From Bradyrhizobium sp. 195 (GTDB lineage: Bacteria; Pseudomonadota; Alphaproteobacteria; Rhizobiales; Xanthobacteraceae): 64,000 nt of DNA. Both the position numbers and the translations under genes were made by a program. This document shows, piece after piece, positions 55,925 to 64,000 of the stretch. The stretch spans positions 7,980,501-8,044,500 of the forward strand of contig NZ_CP082161.1 of NCBI RefSeq assembly GCF_023101665.1. The letters are read 5' to 3'. Positions within the stretch are counted from its first letter, which is position 1. The number at the start of each line of letters is the position of its first letter. Under the pieces are notes generated by a model, which saw only the letters and a list, made by a program, of their open reading frames with translations, was not told the DNA's origin and did no database searches.

Positions 55925-56357
55925 CTCGGTTCGTTTCCTGTGCCAAAGACCAGCCAAGCGCGCGCACACTGTTTGAGTAGCGCGATAGCGTCTTTAGGTT
56001 TGAGGGATGGCCGGGGATGTGCCCCCGAATTGCGCGCAATTTGCGGCGCCGCACCAAACAAACCCTTAACCGGATATCGCCTCCCCGGCAATAGATTGCC
56101 CAAAATTTGAGCTAAGACTCTGAAGACATTAGTTAATTTCTCAAGCCAGATTTGTGCGTTTCCACCTCCGCGGACGCTTCCCGAGCCTCAATCATGCAGC
56201 CTTCGTGCCGGCTTTTCCCGTGACTGTGATCACATTTGTTTTTCCTGCGAATCCGGGTAGCCTTTTCAACGACTTGCAAGGGGGGTGGCGCGTTGGGAGC
56301 GCGCTGGCCGGCCCCCCGGCCAAAAACCCCGCCAGAGTCCCCGCGACCAGGTATTTC
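55925..56357. other. Divergent intergenic region
   Basis: About 430 bases between the caspase-like gene and the unknown gene at 56358. An in-frame upstream extension of the latter exists back to 56154, but it has no ribosome site and an unlike composition. TGTGATCACA at 56226 is a perfect ten-base palindrome with no known meaning. No terminator was found. Confidence 0.35.
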
Positions 56358-58088
56358 ATGAGCTTTCATTATTTTGCCGGCGCCGCCTGCCGGGCGTTGC
56401 TGGCGCCGAAGGACGGTCCCTCGCTTTACGACGTCTGCGATCCCGTATTATCTGCTACAGCCAGCGGCGATCCGCATCTGGCCAAATTCTACAAGACCGC
56501 GCTCGGCAATCCCGCGCTGCGGGTGCTGCTGCGGCGGGCCGGGCTGCCCGAGCTGCGCGACGAGGCCAGGCTGACGGCGCTGCGCAAGGCGCTGGTTCGC
56601 GCCCGCGACGAGACCGAACCCGACTGGGCGGCGGTCGGCCAGCCGGTCGCCGATCTCGTCGACAGCATCGCTACCGACCATCCCAAGCCGCCGCCGGCGA
56701 TATTCACCGGCTCCGCGCCGCCGCAGGCGCAGATCGACGGCGTGATCCGCGATTGCGCGCAGCATCTGCTCGGCTCCTACCGCCGAAACGGTTTCCTGCC
56801 GACCTATGCCGCCTTCAACCTGATCGGCGATCCCGATTTCCGCGGCCGCGAGCTGATCATGGCGCTCACGGGCCTCAACGCCCGCGGCTACAAGAATTCC
56901 TCGCTGCTGTTCAACCTCGCCCGCGTCTTCATCGCGCGCTCGCCGGCCCGGGCCATCGTCAATCCGCCCTGGACCGGCATCGCCGAACCGATGTGGGAGC
57001 CGGTGCAGATCCGGCACCGCTCGGCCTATTACGACGCGTTCTTCATCGAGGCGCTGCTGAGCTATGGCGAGACCGGGCTCGCCTCGCAGTCCGACAAGAT
57101 CGCCGCGGAGCGCGCCATCGCCGACATGGTGGATTTCTGCGTCAACATCAGCCGCGAGGAGGTCGAGGGCATCGACGGCGCGCGCTTCAACGTCATCACT
57201 GCGCTGGCGCCCGCGCCGCATCCGCGCTTCTCTCGCTACTTCGCGCAGATCAAGCAGGATCTCGGCTTCGGCATCTACGTGCCTGACTGTGACACCACGG
57301 CGTGCTCGATCTCGGCAGCGACGCAGGCCGGCTGTACCGACGCGATCATCGACCAGCCGCTGCTCGACTTCTATTCCGGCTATCAGGTGCGCGCCGGCAT
57401 CAACGCGCCGCGCGTGACCGTGCCGCTCAACGACAATATCGACTATGAGGGCGGGGTCGCGACCTGGATCGACAATCTCGCGGGCGAGCGACCCTACGGC
57501 AACGATCTCGATCCGACGCTCAATCTCGACATTCTCGAGGTCAGCTTTCGCAACCTCGCACGCTGGCAGATCCTGGAGACGCCGTCGCGGCTCGCCACGG
57601 TGCATCGCATCATCGGCTTCCAGAAGCGGCTGGCCGCCAGCGGCGCCTTCGCCAATCCGCGCTCGCACATCTATTACCTGCCGGAGCTCTACAGCGCCTA
57701 TTTCGGCCGCTGCTATGCGGCCTTCCTGGCGCTGCCGCTGGCGGCGCAGGCCGCGATCGATCCCGCCGGCGATTTCGATTTCATCCGCCATCGCGTGCTG
57801 TCCTACGTCAAGGGCGAGCTGATGGCCGCGGAGATGAACGTGTTCGACGCGGCGCTGGCGCTGATCGCGCTCGGCCATCTCGGCGCCGACCCGCGCGCCT
57901 TCGCACCGGCGCTGAACGTGATCGTCGCGAACCTCGGCGAAGGCGGCCGCCGCGGCCCGTTCCGCGCCTATGAGTGGAACAAGATGAAGACGCCGACGCG
58001 GATCCTGGTCGGCGGGCCGGAGGTGACGTCGGCGTTCGTGCTGATGGGGCTGGCGGTGGCGCGCAGGCGAATGGTGAATGGCGAGTAG
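56358..58088 (+). CDS. Large protein of unknown function with DxDTTA motif
   Basis: Encodes 576 residues from the ATG at 56358. There is no signal peptide, and the sequence looks largely alpha-helical. Near residue 310 it has PDCDTTACSISAA, which resembles the DxDDTA motif of class II terpene cyclases and other alpha/alpha toroid proteins, with the third acid changed to Thr. Other features are LNARGYKNSSLLFNLARVFI near 180, IVNPPWTGIAEPMWEP near 205 and GGRRGPFRAYEWNKMKTPTR near 535. The family is unknown to me; a cyclase or prenyltransferase-like toroid is a guess. Confidence 0.72.
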   Translation: MSFHYFAGAACRALLAPKDGPSLYDVCDPVLSATASGDPHLAKFYKTALGNPALRVLLRRAGLPELRDEARLTALRKALVRARDETEPDWAAVGQPVADLVDSIATDHPKPPPAIFTGSAPPQAQIDGVIRDCAQHLLGSYRRNGFLPTYAAFNLIGDPDFRGRELIMALTGLNARGYKNSSLLFNLARVFIARSPARAIVNPPWTGIAEPMWEPVQIRHRSAYYDAFFIEALLSYGETGLASQSDKIAAERAIADMVDFCVNISREEVEGIDGARFNVITALAPAPHPRFSRYFAQIKQDLGFGIYVPDCDTTACSISAATQAGCTDAIIDQPLLDFYSGYQVRAGINAPRVTVPLNDNIDYEGGVATWIDNLAGERPYGNDLDPTLNLDILEVSFRNLARWQILETPSRLATVHRIIGFQKRLAASGAFANPRSHIYYLPELYSAYFGRCYAAFLALPLAAQAAIDPAGDFDFIRHRVLSYVKGELMAAEMNVFDAALALIALGHLGADPRAFAPALNVIVANLGEGGRRGPFRAYEWNKMKTPTRILVGGPEVTSAFVLMGLAVARRRMVNGE

Positions 58089-58139
58089 CGAATGGGGCTG
58101 ATCACAGCTCTATTCGCCACTCCCTATTCGCAATTCGCC
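58068..58139. repeat. Inverted repeat of ATTCGC units
   Basis: GCGAATGGTGAATGGCGAGT and AGCGAATGG on the left pair with ATTCGCCACTCCCTATTCGC and AATTCGCC on the right, around CTGATCACAGC. It overlaps the last residues of the 56358 gene and could act as its terminator. Confidence 0.7.
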
Positions 58140-58252
58140 CGCTTCGATGACGGGAAGTTGAAAGCTCATCCGTTAGGCGAGCGCTGGCCGAGCGGACAAA
58201 AGCCGACCACAATTGCGCGGTCTATCGAGATTTTCATCACACGCGGACCGGC

Positions 58253-58978
58253 ATGTTGCGAAAATTCCTGATTGCGCTGTCTTTGCTTGCCATCCCGTCG
58301 ATGGCGCACGCCGCCGACATCGCGGGCACGGCAAAGGTCCGCGCCGGCGATGCCGTCGTGATCGGCAACACGCGCATCCGGCTTGGCGGCATCGACGCAC
58401 CCGCAGTCGACCAGCTCTGCCTCAACACCAAGGCCGAGCGCTGGACCTGCGGCGTCGCGGCGCGCGAAGAACTCGCCAAATACGCCGACGGCAAGAGCTG
58501 GGTCTGCCACACGAGGTCGATCGACCGGCGCGGCCGCACCGTGGCGCGCTGCGAGGTCGGCGGCGAGGACATCCAGAAATGGCTGGTGCGAAGCGGCTGG
58601 GCGCTGGCCTACACCCGCATCTCCAAGGACTACGAGCCTGACGAGGCCGCCGCGCGTGAGGCAAAAGCCGGGATGTGGCAGGGCGCCTTCATCGCGCCCT
58701 GGGACTGGCGCGTCCGCAACAAGAAGACCACCATCCTCGGCGCGACCAAGCCACCCGACGGCGCGCATGCGGTGCTGCTCGCCTCGGCCTCGGGGCCGGT
58801 CGCGCCCTCCCCGGATTGCACCATCAAGGGCAACGTCAACAGCGCCGGCGAGTGCATCTTTCACCAGCCGACCAGCCGCTGGTACACCCAGATCAAGATG
58901 AAGATCAGCAAGGGCACCCGCTGGTTCTGCTCGGTCGAGGAGGCGGAAGCCGCCGGCTGCCGCGAGACCAAACGATAA
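58253..58978 (+). CDS. Thermonuclease family protein (SNase-like)
   Basis: Encodes 241 residues. Residues 1-21 form a signal peptide ending AHAAD. Residues 22-150 form the nuclease-like OB-fold: TRIRLGGIDAPAVDQLC near 43 (Arg and Asp of the active site), a DRRGRTVARCEVGGEDIQKW block near 90, and a GWALAYTRISKDYEPDEAAA block near 117 followed by KAGMWQGAFIAPWDWR. The C-terminal 75 residues have four cysteines and no assignment. It probably cleaves nucleic acids in the periplasm; key residues look kept. Confidence 0.88.
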   Translation: MLRKFLIALSLLAIPSMAHAADIAGTAKVRAGDAVVIGNTRIRLGGIDAPAVDQLCLNTKAERWTCGVAAREELAKYADGKSWVCHTRSIDRRGRTVARCEVGGEDIQKWLVRSGWALAYTRISKDYEPDEAAAREAKAGMWQGAFIAPWDWRVRNKKTTILGATKPPDGAHAVLLASASGPVAPSPDCTIKGNVNSAGECIFHQPTSRWYTQIKMKISKGTRWFCSVEEAEAAGCRETKR

Positions 58979-59078
58979 CCCAGACCTGCGTTTTCCGTGC
59001 TTTTCCTGAGCGCCTCCAACGCGTAGAAACATAAATCATCAACCTTCCACCGTCTCCACGACACAAGGAATGACAGCA

Positions 59079-60266
59079 ATGACCGTTCGCGCGGGCCGGG
59101 AGTTTCTGGCCATCCCCGGGCCCACCAACATGCCCGACGAGGTGCTGCGGGCGATGCACCGTCCGGCGATCGACATCTATTCCAAGCAGATGCTCGATCT
59201 GACCGAGAGCCTGCTCGCGGATATTTCGAAGCTGTTTGCGACCAAGGGCAAATCCTACATCTACATCGCCAACGGTCATGGCGCCTGGGAAGCGGCGCTC
59301 AGCAACGTGCTGTCGCGCGGCGACAAGGTGCTGGTGCTGGAGAGCGGCCGCTTCGCGATCGGCTGGGGCAATGCGGCAGCGCTGATGGGCGCCGAGGTCG
59401 AGGTGCTCAAGGGCGACTGGCGCCGCGCGGTGCGGCCGCACGAGGTCGAGGAGCGCCTGCGCCGCGACAAGGACCACACCATCAAGGCCGTCGTCGTCGT
59501 CCAGGTCGACACCGCTAGCGGCGTGCAGAACGACATTGAGGCGATCGGCAAGGCGATCAAGGCCAGCGGCCATCCCGCGCTGTACATGGTCGACACCGTG
59601 GCGTCGCTCGGCTGCATGCCGTTCGAGATGGACAAATGGGGCATCGACGTCGCGATGTCCGGCTCGCAGAAGGGCCTGATGACGCCGCCCGGCCTCGGCT
59701 TCGTCGCCGCCAATGCGCGTGCGCTCGAGGTGCACAAGAAGGCGAACATGTCGACGCCCTATTGGAGCTGGAGCGAACGCGAGGGCACGGAGAATTATCG
59801 CAAATATGCCGGCACCGCGCCGGTGCATCTGTTGTTCGCGCTGCGCCAGGCGATCGACCTCTTGCACGAGGAAGGCCTGGAGAACGCCTTCCGCCGCCAC
59901 AGCCTGCTCGGCGAAGCTGCGCGCCGCGCCGTTGCCGCATGGTCGGAAGGCCAGGTGCTCGGCTTCAACGTCGCGGAAGCCAGCGAGCGCTCCAATACCG
60001 TGACCACGGTGACGATGAGCAACGGCCACGACCCCGCGGTGCTGCAACGCTATTGCAAGGACAAGTGCGGCGTCGTGCTCGGCACCGGCATCGGCGATCT
60101 CTCGGGACAAGCCTTCCGCATAGCCCATATGGGCCACGTCAATGCGCCGATGCTGCTCGGCACGCTCGGGGTGATCGAGATTGGGCTCAACGCGCTGAAG
60201 ATCCCGCACGGCAAGGGCGGACTGGAAGCCGCGGTCGCGTATCTCGGAGAAGAGGTGGCGGCGTAA
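59079..60266 (+). CDS. Serine-glyoxylate aminotransferase-like (alanine-glyoxylate family)
   Basis: Encodes 395 residues from the ATG at 59079, because AAGGA lies nine bases ahead; an ATG at 59070 is too close to it. It is a class V PLP aminotransferase: FLAIPGPTNMPDEVLRAMHR at the start, GHGAWEAALSNVLSRGD near 65, and the PLP-lysine region MSGSQKGLMTPPGLGFVA near 195. It would convert glyoxylate to glycine with serine or alanine as donor, as in one-carbon or glyoxylate metabolism. No partner genes of the serine cycle are adjacent. Confidence 0.93.
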   Translation: MTVRAGREFLAIPGPTNMPDEVLRAMHRPAIDIYSKQMLDLTESLLADISKLFATKGKSYIYIANGHGAWEAALSNVLSRGDKVLVLESGRFAIGWGNAAALMGAEVEVLKGDWRRAVRPHEVEERLRRDKDHTIKAVVVVQVDTASGVQNDIEAIGKAIKASGHPALYMVDTVASLGCMPFEMDKWGIDVAMSGSQKGLMTPPGLGFVAANARALEVHKKANMSTPYWSWSEREGTENYRKYAGTAPVHLLFALRQAIDLLHEEGLENAFRRHSLLGEAARRAVAAWSEGQVLGFNVAEASERSNTVTTVTMSNGHDPAVLQRYCKDKCGVVLGTGIGDLSGQAFRIAHMGHVNAPMLLGTLGVIEIGLNALKIPHGKGGLEAAVAYLGEEVAA

Positions 60267-60271
60267 GCTTT

Positions 60272-60427
60272 CTTCCTTCTCCCCTTCTTGGGAGAAGGTG
60301 GCGCGAAGCGCCGGATGAGGGGTTCTATCCGCGAAGTTCACTGCGAGTTGCGCGCGTGGAAAAAGACCCCTCACCCGCCTCGCCGCTACGCGGCGAGCCA
60401 CCCTCTCCCACAAGGGGCGAGGGTGAG
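60272..60427. repeat. Palindromic repeat, CTCCCC/GGGAGAAGG family
   Basis: Begins CTTCCTTCTCCCCTTCTTGG and ends CTCTCCCACAAGGGGCGAGG, with inner arms GGTGGCGCGAAGCGCCGGAT and CGCTACGCGGCGAGCCACC. It is the second copy of the element at 22594 and lies between the aminotransferase and the convergent SGNH-like gene. Confidence 0.85.
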
Positions 60428-60428
60428 A

Positions 60429-61532
60429 TCAGCGCTCGACGCGATACGCCTCGACCTGCGTCTTCAGCTCGTCCAGCGATGCGGTCGGCGCCTTCGGATC
60501 GACCCGATATTCCCCGTTCGCCAGCCACTGCAGCACCATCGCATCGATCACCGGCGAGTGGTGGATGACATCACCGTAATTGTTGAGATCGTGCGTCACC
60601 GCCTTGATCGCGCGGAAATCGTACAGACGCACGTTGGGAAGCTGCGTCAGGCGCCTAGCGATGTGCGCCGTGAGATCGGTGACGAGCTTCAGCGTCGCAG
60701 GCGATGCATCGCGCATCGCGACGAATTGCAGGATCGAATAAGGCGGGAAATAGATGTCGAAGGTCGCGTCGGGATGGCGCGTGATCAGGCCGACGGCATC
60801 GCGCTCGAAATGACTGACCATGGCGTCGTAGCCGTAGCCTTCACCGAGAAACCGGCTGCGCGTGGGAGCGGTGATGTAGGTAAAGGCCGCGAGCGTCCGC
60901 CTCGCATTGTAGCCGCCCGCGACGTCGAAATCCCTGGCCAACGCATAGATGTCGTCGACATCGGAAAGCGCAAACTTGATGGGGAGATAAGGCGCCGCCC
61001 GCGTCAGCGGCCCTCGCAGCGGCGGAACCGAGCGCAGCAATGCGAACAGGGATTCCTTCGCCATCGCGGCACTGAACAGATAGGACGCGAACCCCTTGGC
61101 CGTCCCCCGATAGAGATCGACGGACAGATAAGGATCCGTCTCGATGTCGGCGGCATCGACGAAGATGAAATCGTCCATCGCCCAGATCACGCGACGGGCG
61201 CCGTGATCGATGGCCTGCTCCAGCACAAAACCCTGCTGGCGCGAATTGGAGCCGGTCATCGCCAGCTTGAGCGAGTGGACGCCCAGCGCGCGGTCGATGG
61301 CGCTCTGACGAAAATGGATCGCGAGCGAGGTGCCCATGAAGGCGGTGTCGAACGACTGGCTGCGGATCAGTCCGGCATTCTGCACGCGCGTGTCGTCGGA
61401 ATAGAAGGCCGCCAGACGCGAGGGGCGAAACAATTGCAAGGGATCGACGACGTAGGTGAGCAAAGCCGCGCCCAGCACGCCCGCGATGCTGGCGAGCAGA
61501 AGACGCCTCAGCTGTGTGAACGTGCCCTGCAT
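60429..61532 (-). CDS. SGNH/DltD-like protein paired with MBOAT acyltransferase
   Basis: Encodes 367 residues. Residues 8-30 form an N-terminal membrane segment (RLLLASIAGVLGAALLTYVV). Residues 60-75 hold DTAFMGTSLAIHFR, with a Ser in a GDS-like block, and near 320 NNYGDVIHHSP resembles the DxxH block of SGNH hydrolases. Proteins of this kind lie next to MBOAT enzymes (AlgX/AlgJ, DltD) and pass acyl groups to an envelope polymer. Its ATG shares one base with the MBOAT stop (TGATG). Confidence 0.75.
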   Translation of the reverse strand: MQGTFTQLRRLLLASIAGVLGAALLTYVVDPLQLFRPSRLAAFYSDDTRVQNAGLIRSQSFDTAFMGTSLAIHFRQSAIDRALGVHSLKLAMTGSNSRQQGFVLEQAIDHGARRVIWAMDDFIFVDAADIETDPYLSVDLYRGTAKGFASYLFSAAMAKESLFALLRSVPPLRGPLTRAAPYLPIKFALSDVDDIYALARDFDVAGGYNARRTLAAFTYITAPTRSRFLGEGYGYDAMVSHFERDAVGLITRHPDATFDIYFPPYSILQFVAMRDASPATLKLVTDLTAHIARRLTQLPNVRLYDFRAIKAVTHDLNNYGDVIHHSPVIDAMVLQWLANGEYRVDPKAPTASLDELKTQVEAYRVER

Positions 61533-62968
61533 CAGAAGCGGAAATAGATGAATTCGCTGTGGCTCTGGATGCCCAGCAGCCCGAATGCGAGCACCAGCGA
61601 CGCCGCATAGAGGACCAGCGGCCGCATGCGCCCTGCCCGCAAGGTCTCGCCGACCCTGCGGTTGCCGTGATCATATCCCATGAGCGCTTGCGTGTTCGGC
61701 GCCAGCCACACCAGCGCAGCGTAGATGGAGACCAGCACCAGCGCCGCGATCTCCTCGCGGCCGAACACGATATTCGAGGGATCAGCCATGGCATGGAGAA
61801 CTCGCAGCGCCCAGGCGACACTCTCCGCACGGAAGAACACCCAGGCGACGACGACAGCCAGGAAAGTCAGCGCTGCTCCGGCGATGCGGACCGGGCGCGC
61901 GAGAACAGATGGAATGGCCGGCACCAGCGCATTGAAGGCGTGATTGATACAGAGATAAGCACCGTGCAGCGCGCCCCAAATAACAAAGGTCCAGGCCGCG
62001 CCGTGCCAGAGCCCGCCGAGCAGCATCGTGACGATCAAATTGGCGTAGCGTAGCACGCGGCCGCGCCTGTTACCCCCGAGCGGGATATAGAGATAGTCGC
62101 GCAGGAATTGCGACAGCGTCATGTGCCAGCGGCGCCAGAATTCGACGATGCTCGTGGCCTTGTAGGGCGAGTTGAAGTTGACGGGCAGAAAGATGCCGAA
62201 CATCAGCGATATCCCGATCGCCATGTCGGAATAGCCGGAGAAGTCGAAATAGAGCTGGAACGTGTAGGCGAGCGCACCCAGCCAGGCCTGGTCGAAGCTC
62301 GGCGAGCGCGCCTCGAAAGCAAGCGCGACCAGCGGCTGGATGCCGTCGGCAAGGCAGGTCTTCTTGAACAGTCCGATGGCGAAGATGATGACGCCGCACA
62401 GGATCAGATGCGCGTCCGGATGCTTGGCGTCCTTCCGCTCGAATTGCGGGATCATGTCCTTGTGGTGGAGGATGGGTCCTGCGATCAGGTGCGGAAAATA
62501 GGTCACGAACAGCGCGTAGTGCGGCAGCGCGTAGGCGGCGACCTGACCGCGATATGCATCCACCAGAAATGCGATCTGGGTGAAGGTGTAGAAGGAGATG
62601 CCGACCGGCAGCAGGATGTGGACCGCGGCATGCGTGCCGAACAGCGCGTTGACGTTCTCGGTGACGAAGCCGGCATATTTGAAGATGCCGAGCAAGATGA
62701 GATCGCCGGCGACGCCAAGCGCGAGCACCGCCTTTCGTTGCGACGGGCCGAGCTTCGCCACGATCAGCAGATGACCGGCGCCGTAGTTGAAGGCGATCGA
62801 CAGCAGCAACAGGGCCACGAACTGCCAGCTGCCGATGGCGTAGAAGGCGAGCGAGGCCAGCGCCAGCCAGATCACCGGCGTCAGATTGCTGCGCCGCCCG
62901 AGCCAGAAATAGCCTGCGAGCACGAGGGGCAGGAACAGCAGGATGAACGGATAGGAATTGAACAGCAT
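61532..62968 (-). CDS. MBOAT family O-acyltransferase (AlgI/DltB-like)
   Basis: Encodes 478 residues from the ATG at 62968; a longer frame to 63109 is unlikely. It has about 11 membrane helices. Family blocks are visible: LPVGISFYTFTQIAFLVDAYRG near 135, FDFSGYSDMAIGISLMFGI near 235, WRRWHMTLSQFLRDYLYIPL near 270 and the catalytic His in GGLWHGAAWTFVIWG near 310. It moves acyl groups, often acetyl, across the inner membrane for polymer modification. It is coupled with the SGNH-like gene downstream. Confidence 0.93.
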   Translation of the reverse strand: MLFNSYPFILLFLPLVLAGYFWLGRRSNLTPVIWLALASLAFYAIGSWQFVALLLLSIAFNYGAGHLLIVAKLGPSQRKAVLALGVAGDLILLGIFKYAGFVTENVNALFGTHAAVHILLPVGISFYTFTQIAFLVDAYRGQVAAYALPHYALFVTYFPHLIAGPILHHKDMIPQFERKDAKHPDAHLILCGVIIFAIGLFKKTCLADGIQPLVALAFEARSPSFDQAWLGALAYTFQLYFDFSGYSDMAIGISLMFGIFLPVNFNSPYKATSIVEFWRRWHMTLSQFLRDYLYIPLGGNRRGRVLRYANLIVTMLLGGLWHGAAWTFVIWGALHGAYLCINHAFNALVPAIPSVLARPVRIAGAALTFLAVVVAWVFFRAESVAWALRVLHAMADPSNIVFGREEIAALVLVSIYAALVWLAPNTQALMGYDHGNRRVGETLRAGRMRPLVLYAASLVLAFGLLGIQSHSEFIYFRF

Positions 62969-63103
62969 CAGGCTGGACCGGCGGCGGGGATATGTCCGTA
63001 AAGCATACACGGGGCCGGTCAACAACCCGGCGACCTGGCGCGGGCGCGCTGGCAATTCGGGGGCTTGTCGCCATATTATGGGCGACCCGCTGCCTTCGAC
63101 GGC

Positions 63104-63186
63104 CGTCATTGCCGGGCTTGTTCCGGCAATCCATCGCTAAAGGATTCGTCTTTGATGGATGCGCGGGTCAAGCCCTCGCATGACGA
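63104..63186. repeat. Palindromic repeat, CGTCATTGCCGGGC family
   Basis: CGTCATTGCCGGGCTTGTTC at the left and GGGTCAAGCCCTCGCATGACG at the right pair imperfectly, and ATCCATCGCTAAAG with GATGGATG near the middle. It lies between the MBOAT gene and the oligopeptidase. Confidence 0.7.
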
Positions 63187-63217
63187 GATAAGTTTCGGTG
63201 AGACGAATGAGGATCGA

Positions 63218-64000
63218 GTGACACAAGCCAAGACGCCTTCAGCCAAGACACCTTCCCAGCCCCCCGTCGCCCCGCGCCGGCCGCATTCCTTCATGCGGCA
63301 CGGGATCAATGTGACCGACGATTATGCCTGGTTGAAGGACGCGAAATGGCAGGAGGTGCTGCGCGATCCCACGGTGCTCGACCCCGACATCCGTAAATAT
63401 CTCGACGAGGAGAACGTCTACACCGAGAGCCTGCTCGGCCACACCGCTAGCCTTCAGAAGACGCTGGTGCGGGAGATGCGCGGGCGGATCAAGGAGGACG
63501 ATTCGAGCGTCCCCTCGCCCGACGGCCCCTTCGCCTATTTCCGCAGGTTTCGCGAGGGCGGACAGCACGAGTTGTTCGGCCGCATGCCGCGCGAGGGCGG
63601 CGATGGCGACATCGTGCTCGATGGCGACGCGCTCGCCAAGAACCACAAATATTTCAAGTTCGGCGGCAGCCGGCACTCGCACGATCACAAGCTGCAGGCC
63701 TGGAGCGCCGACACCAAGGGCTCCGAGTATTTTTCGATCCGCGTGCGCGACTGGGCCACGGGCAAGGATTTCGACGACCTCGTCGAGGAGACCGACGGCG
63801 GCATCGTCTGGGCCGCGGACTGCAAGAGCTTCTTCTATGTAAAGCTCGACGACAATCACCGGCCGATGCAGGTGTGGCGGCACAGGCTCGGCACCAGGCA
63901 GGCCGACGACACACTCGTCTACGAGGAACAGGATGCCGGCTGGTTCACCCATCTGCACGAGAGCACCAGCGGCCGCTTCTGCGTGATCGCGGGCGGCGAT
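63218..64000 (+). CDS. ptrB: Oligopeptidase B (S9 family peptidase), N-terminal part
   Basis: Reads open from the GTG at 63218 (GAGG ahead) to the window edge, 261 codons. It matches the N-terminal propeller of prolyl oligopeptidase-like enzymes: DDYAWLKDAKWQEVLRDPTV near 36, YLDEENVYTESLLG near 68, FAYFRRFREGGQHELFGRMP near 105 and SEYFSIRVRDWATGKDFDDL near 170. The catalytic Ser-Asp-His domain lies outside the window. The enzyme cleaves short peptides after basic residues in the cytosol or periplasm; no signal peptide is seen. Confidence 0.9.
   Translation, partial: MTQAKTPSAKTPSQPPVAPRRPHSFMRHGINVTDDYAWLKDAKWQEVLRDPTVLDPDIRKYLDEENVYTESLLGHTASLQKTLVREMRGRIKEDDSSVPSPDGPFAYFRRFREGGQHELFGRMPREGGDGDIVLDGDALAKNHKYFKFGGSRHSHDHKLQAWSADTKGSEYFSIRVRDWATGKDFDDLVEETDGGIVWAADCKSFFYVKLDDNHRPMQVWRHRLGTRQADDTLVYEEQDAGWFTHLHESTSGRFCVIAGGD

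Noticed and set aside
56226..56250. TGTGATCACA as a possible Crp site
   Set aside because: The Crp half-sites are normally separated by six bases; here there is no gap.

Overview
The window looks like a chromosomal segment of a GC-rich alphaproteobacterium, most likely Bradyrhizobium or a close relative (family Nitrobacteraceae). The basis is base composition, the trehalose genes otsA and otsB, a form II coxSLM cluster, a homogentisate cluster with a DUF2783 gene, paired near-identical chemoreceptors, caspase-like proteins, and many palindromic intergenic repeats. The genus is inferred from recall of gene families, not from a search.

Layout. 1-3550 is an AT-richer accessory block. It holds a TIR protein with a probable iSTAND region running off the left edge, a truncated TIR-like (ThsB/DUF1863) gene, a DUF6641 gene, an XRE regulator and an exported protein. 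It ends at the 3' end of a tRNA-Ser(GGA), so it may be the edge of an integrated island. 3.8-8.9 kb holds a permease-otsB-otsA trehalose block and a DUF3175 gene with an apparent frameshift. 9-13.5 kb holds two tandem chemoreceptors whose signalling halves are almost identical in DNA. 13.9-19 kb is coxSLM plus a CoA-transferase/racemase. 19.1-27.6 kb is an aromatic amino acid catabolic block (hppD, fahA, hmgA, MBL protein, DUF2783, FAD monooxygenase) with two divergent regulators (Lrp and MarR type). 27.7-36.9 kb has a lactonase-like MBL enzyme, a caspase-like protein without its catalytic residues, an OmpA-type protein, an RND efflux pair, a damaged toxin-antitoxin pair and a Crp-type regulator. 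37-50 kb holds envelope and signalling genes: AsmA, a class III cyclase, Spy/LTXXQ, LysM, and a GGDEF-EAL protein. 50-55.9 kb has an ABC binding protein, several very small genes, a beta-propeller lactonase, an orphan efflux adaptor and a second pseudo-caspase. 56-64 kb has a large unknown protein with a DxDTTA motif, a thermonuclease, a serine-glyoxylate-type aminotransferase, an MBOAT/SGNH-like acylation pair and the start of oligopeptidase B.

How genes work together. hppD, hmgA and fahA make three steps of tyrosine breakdown; no maleylacetoacetate isomerase was seen. The FAD monooxygenase plus the small DUF2783 protein may be a second entry into homogentisate. The cox genes encode a complete molybdenum hydroxylase (FeS, Mo and FAD subunits). 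The two most unusual things are the TIR-iSTAND gene at the left edge and the two caspase-fold proteins, which have both lost the His/Cys dyad and both lie near efflux adaptor genes of one family.
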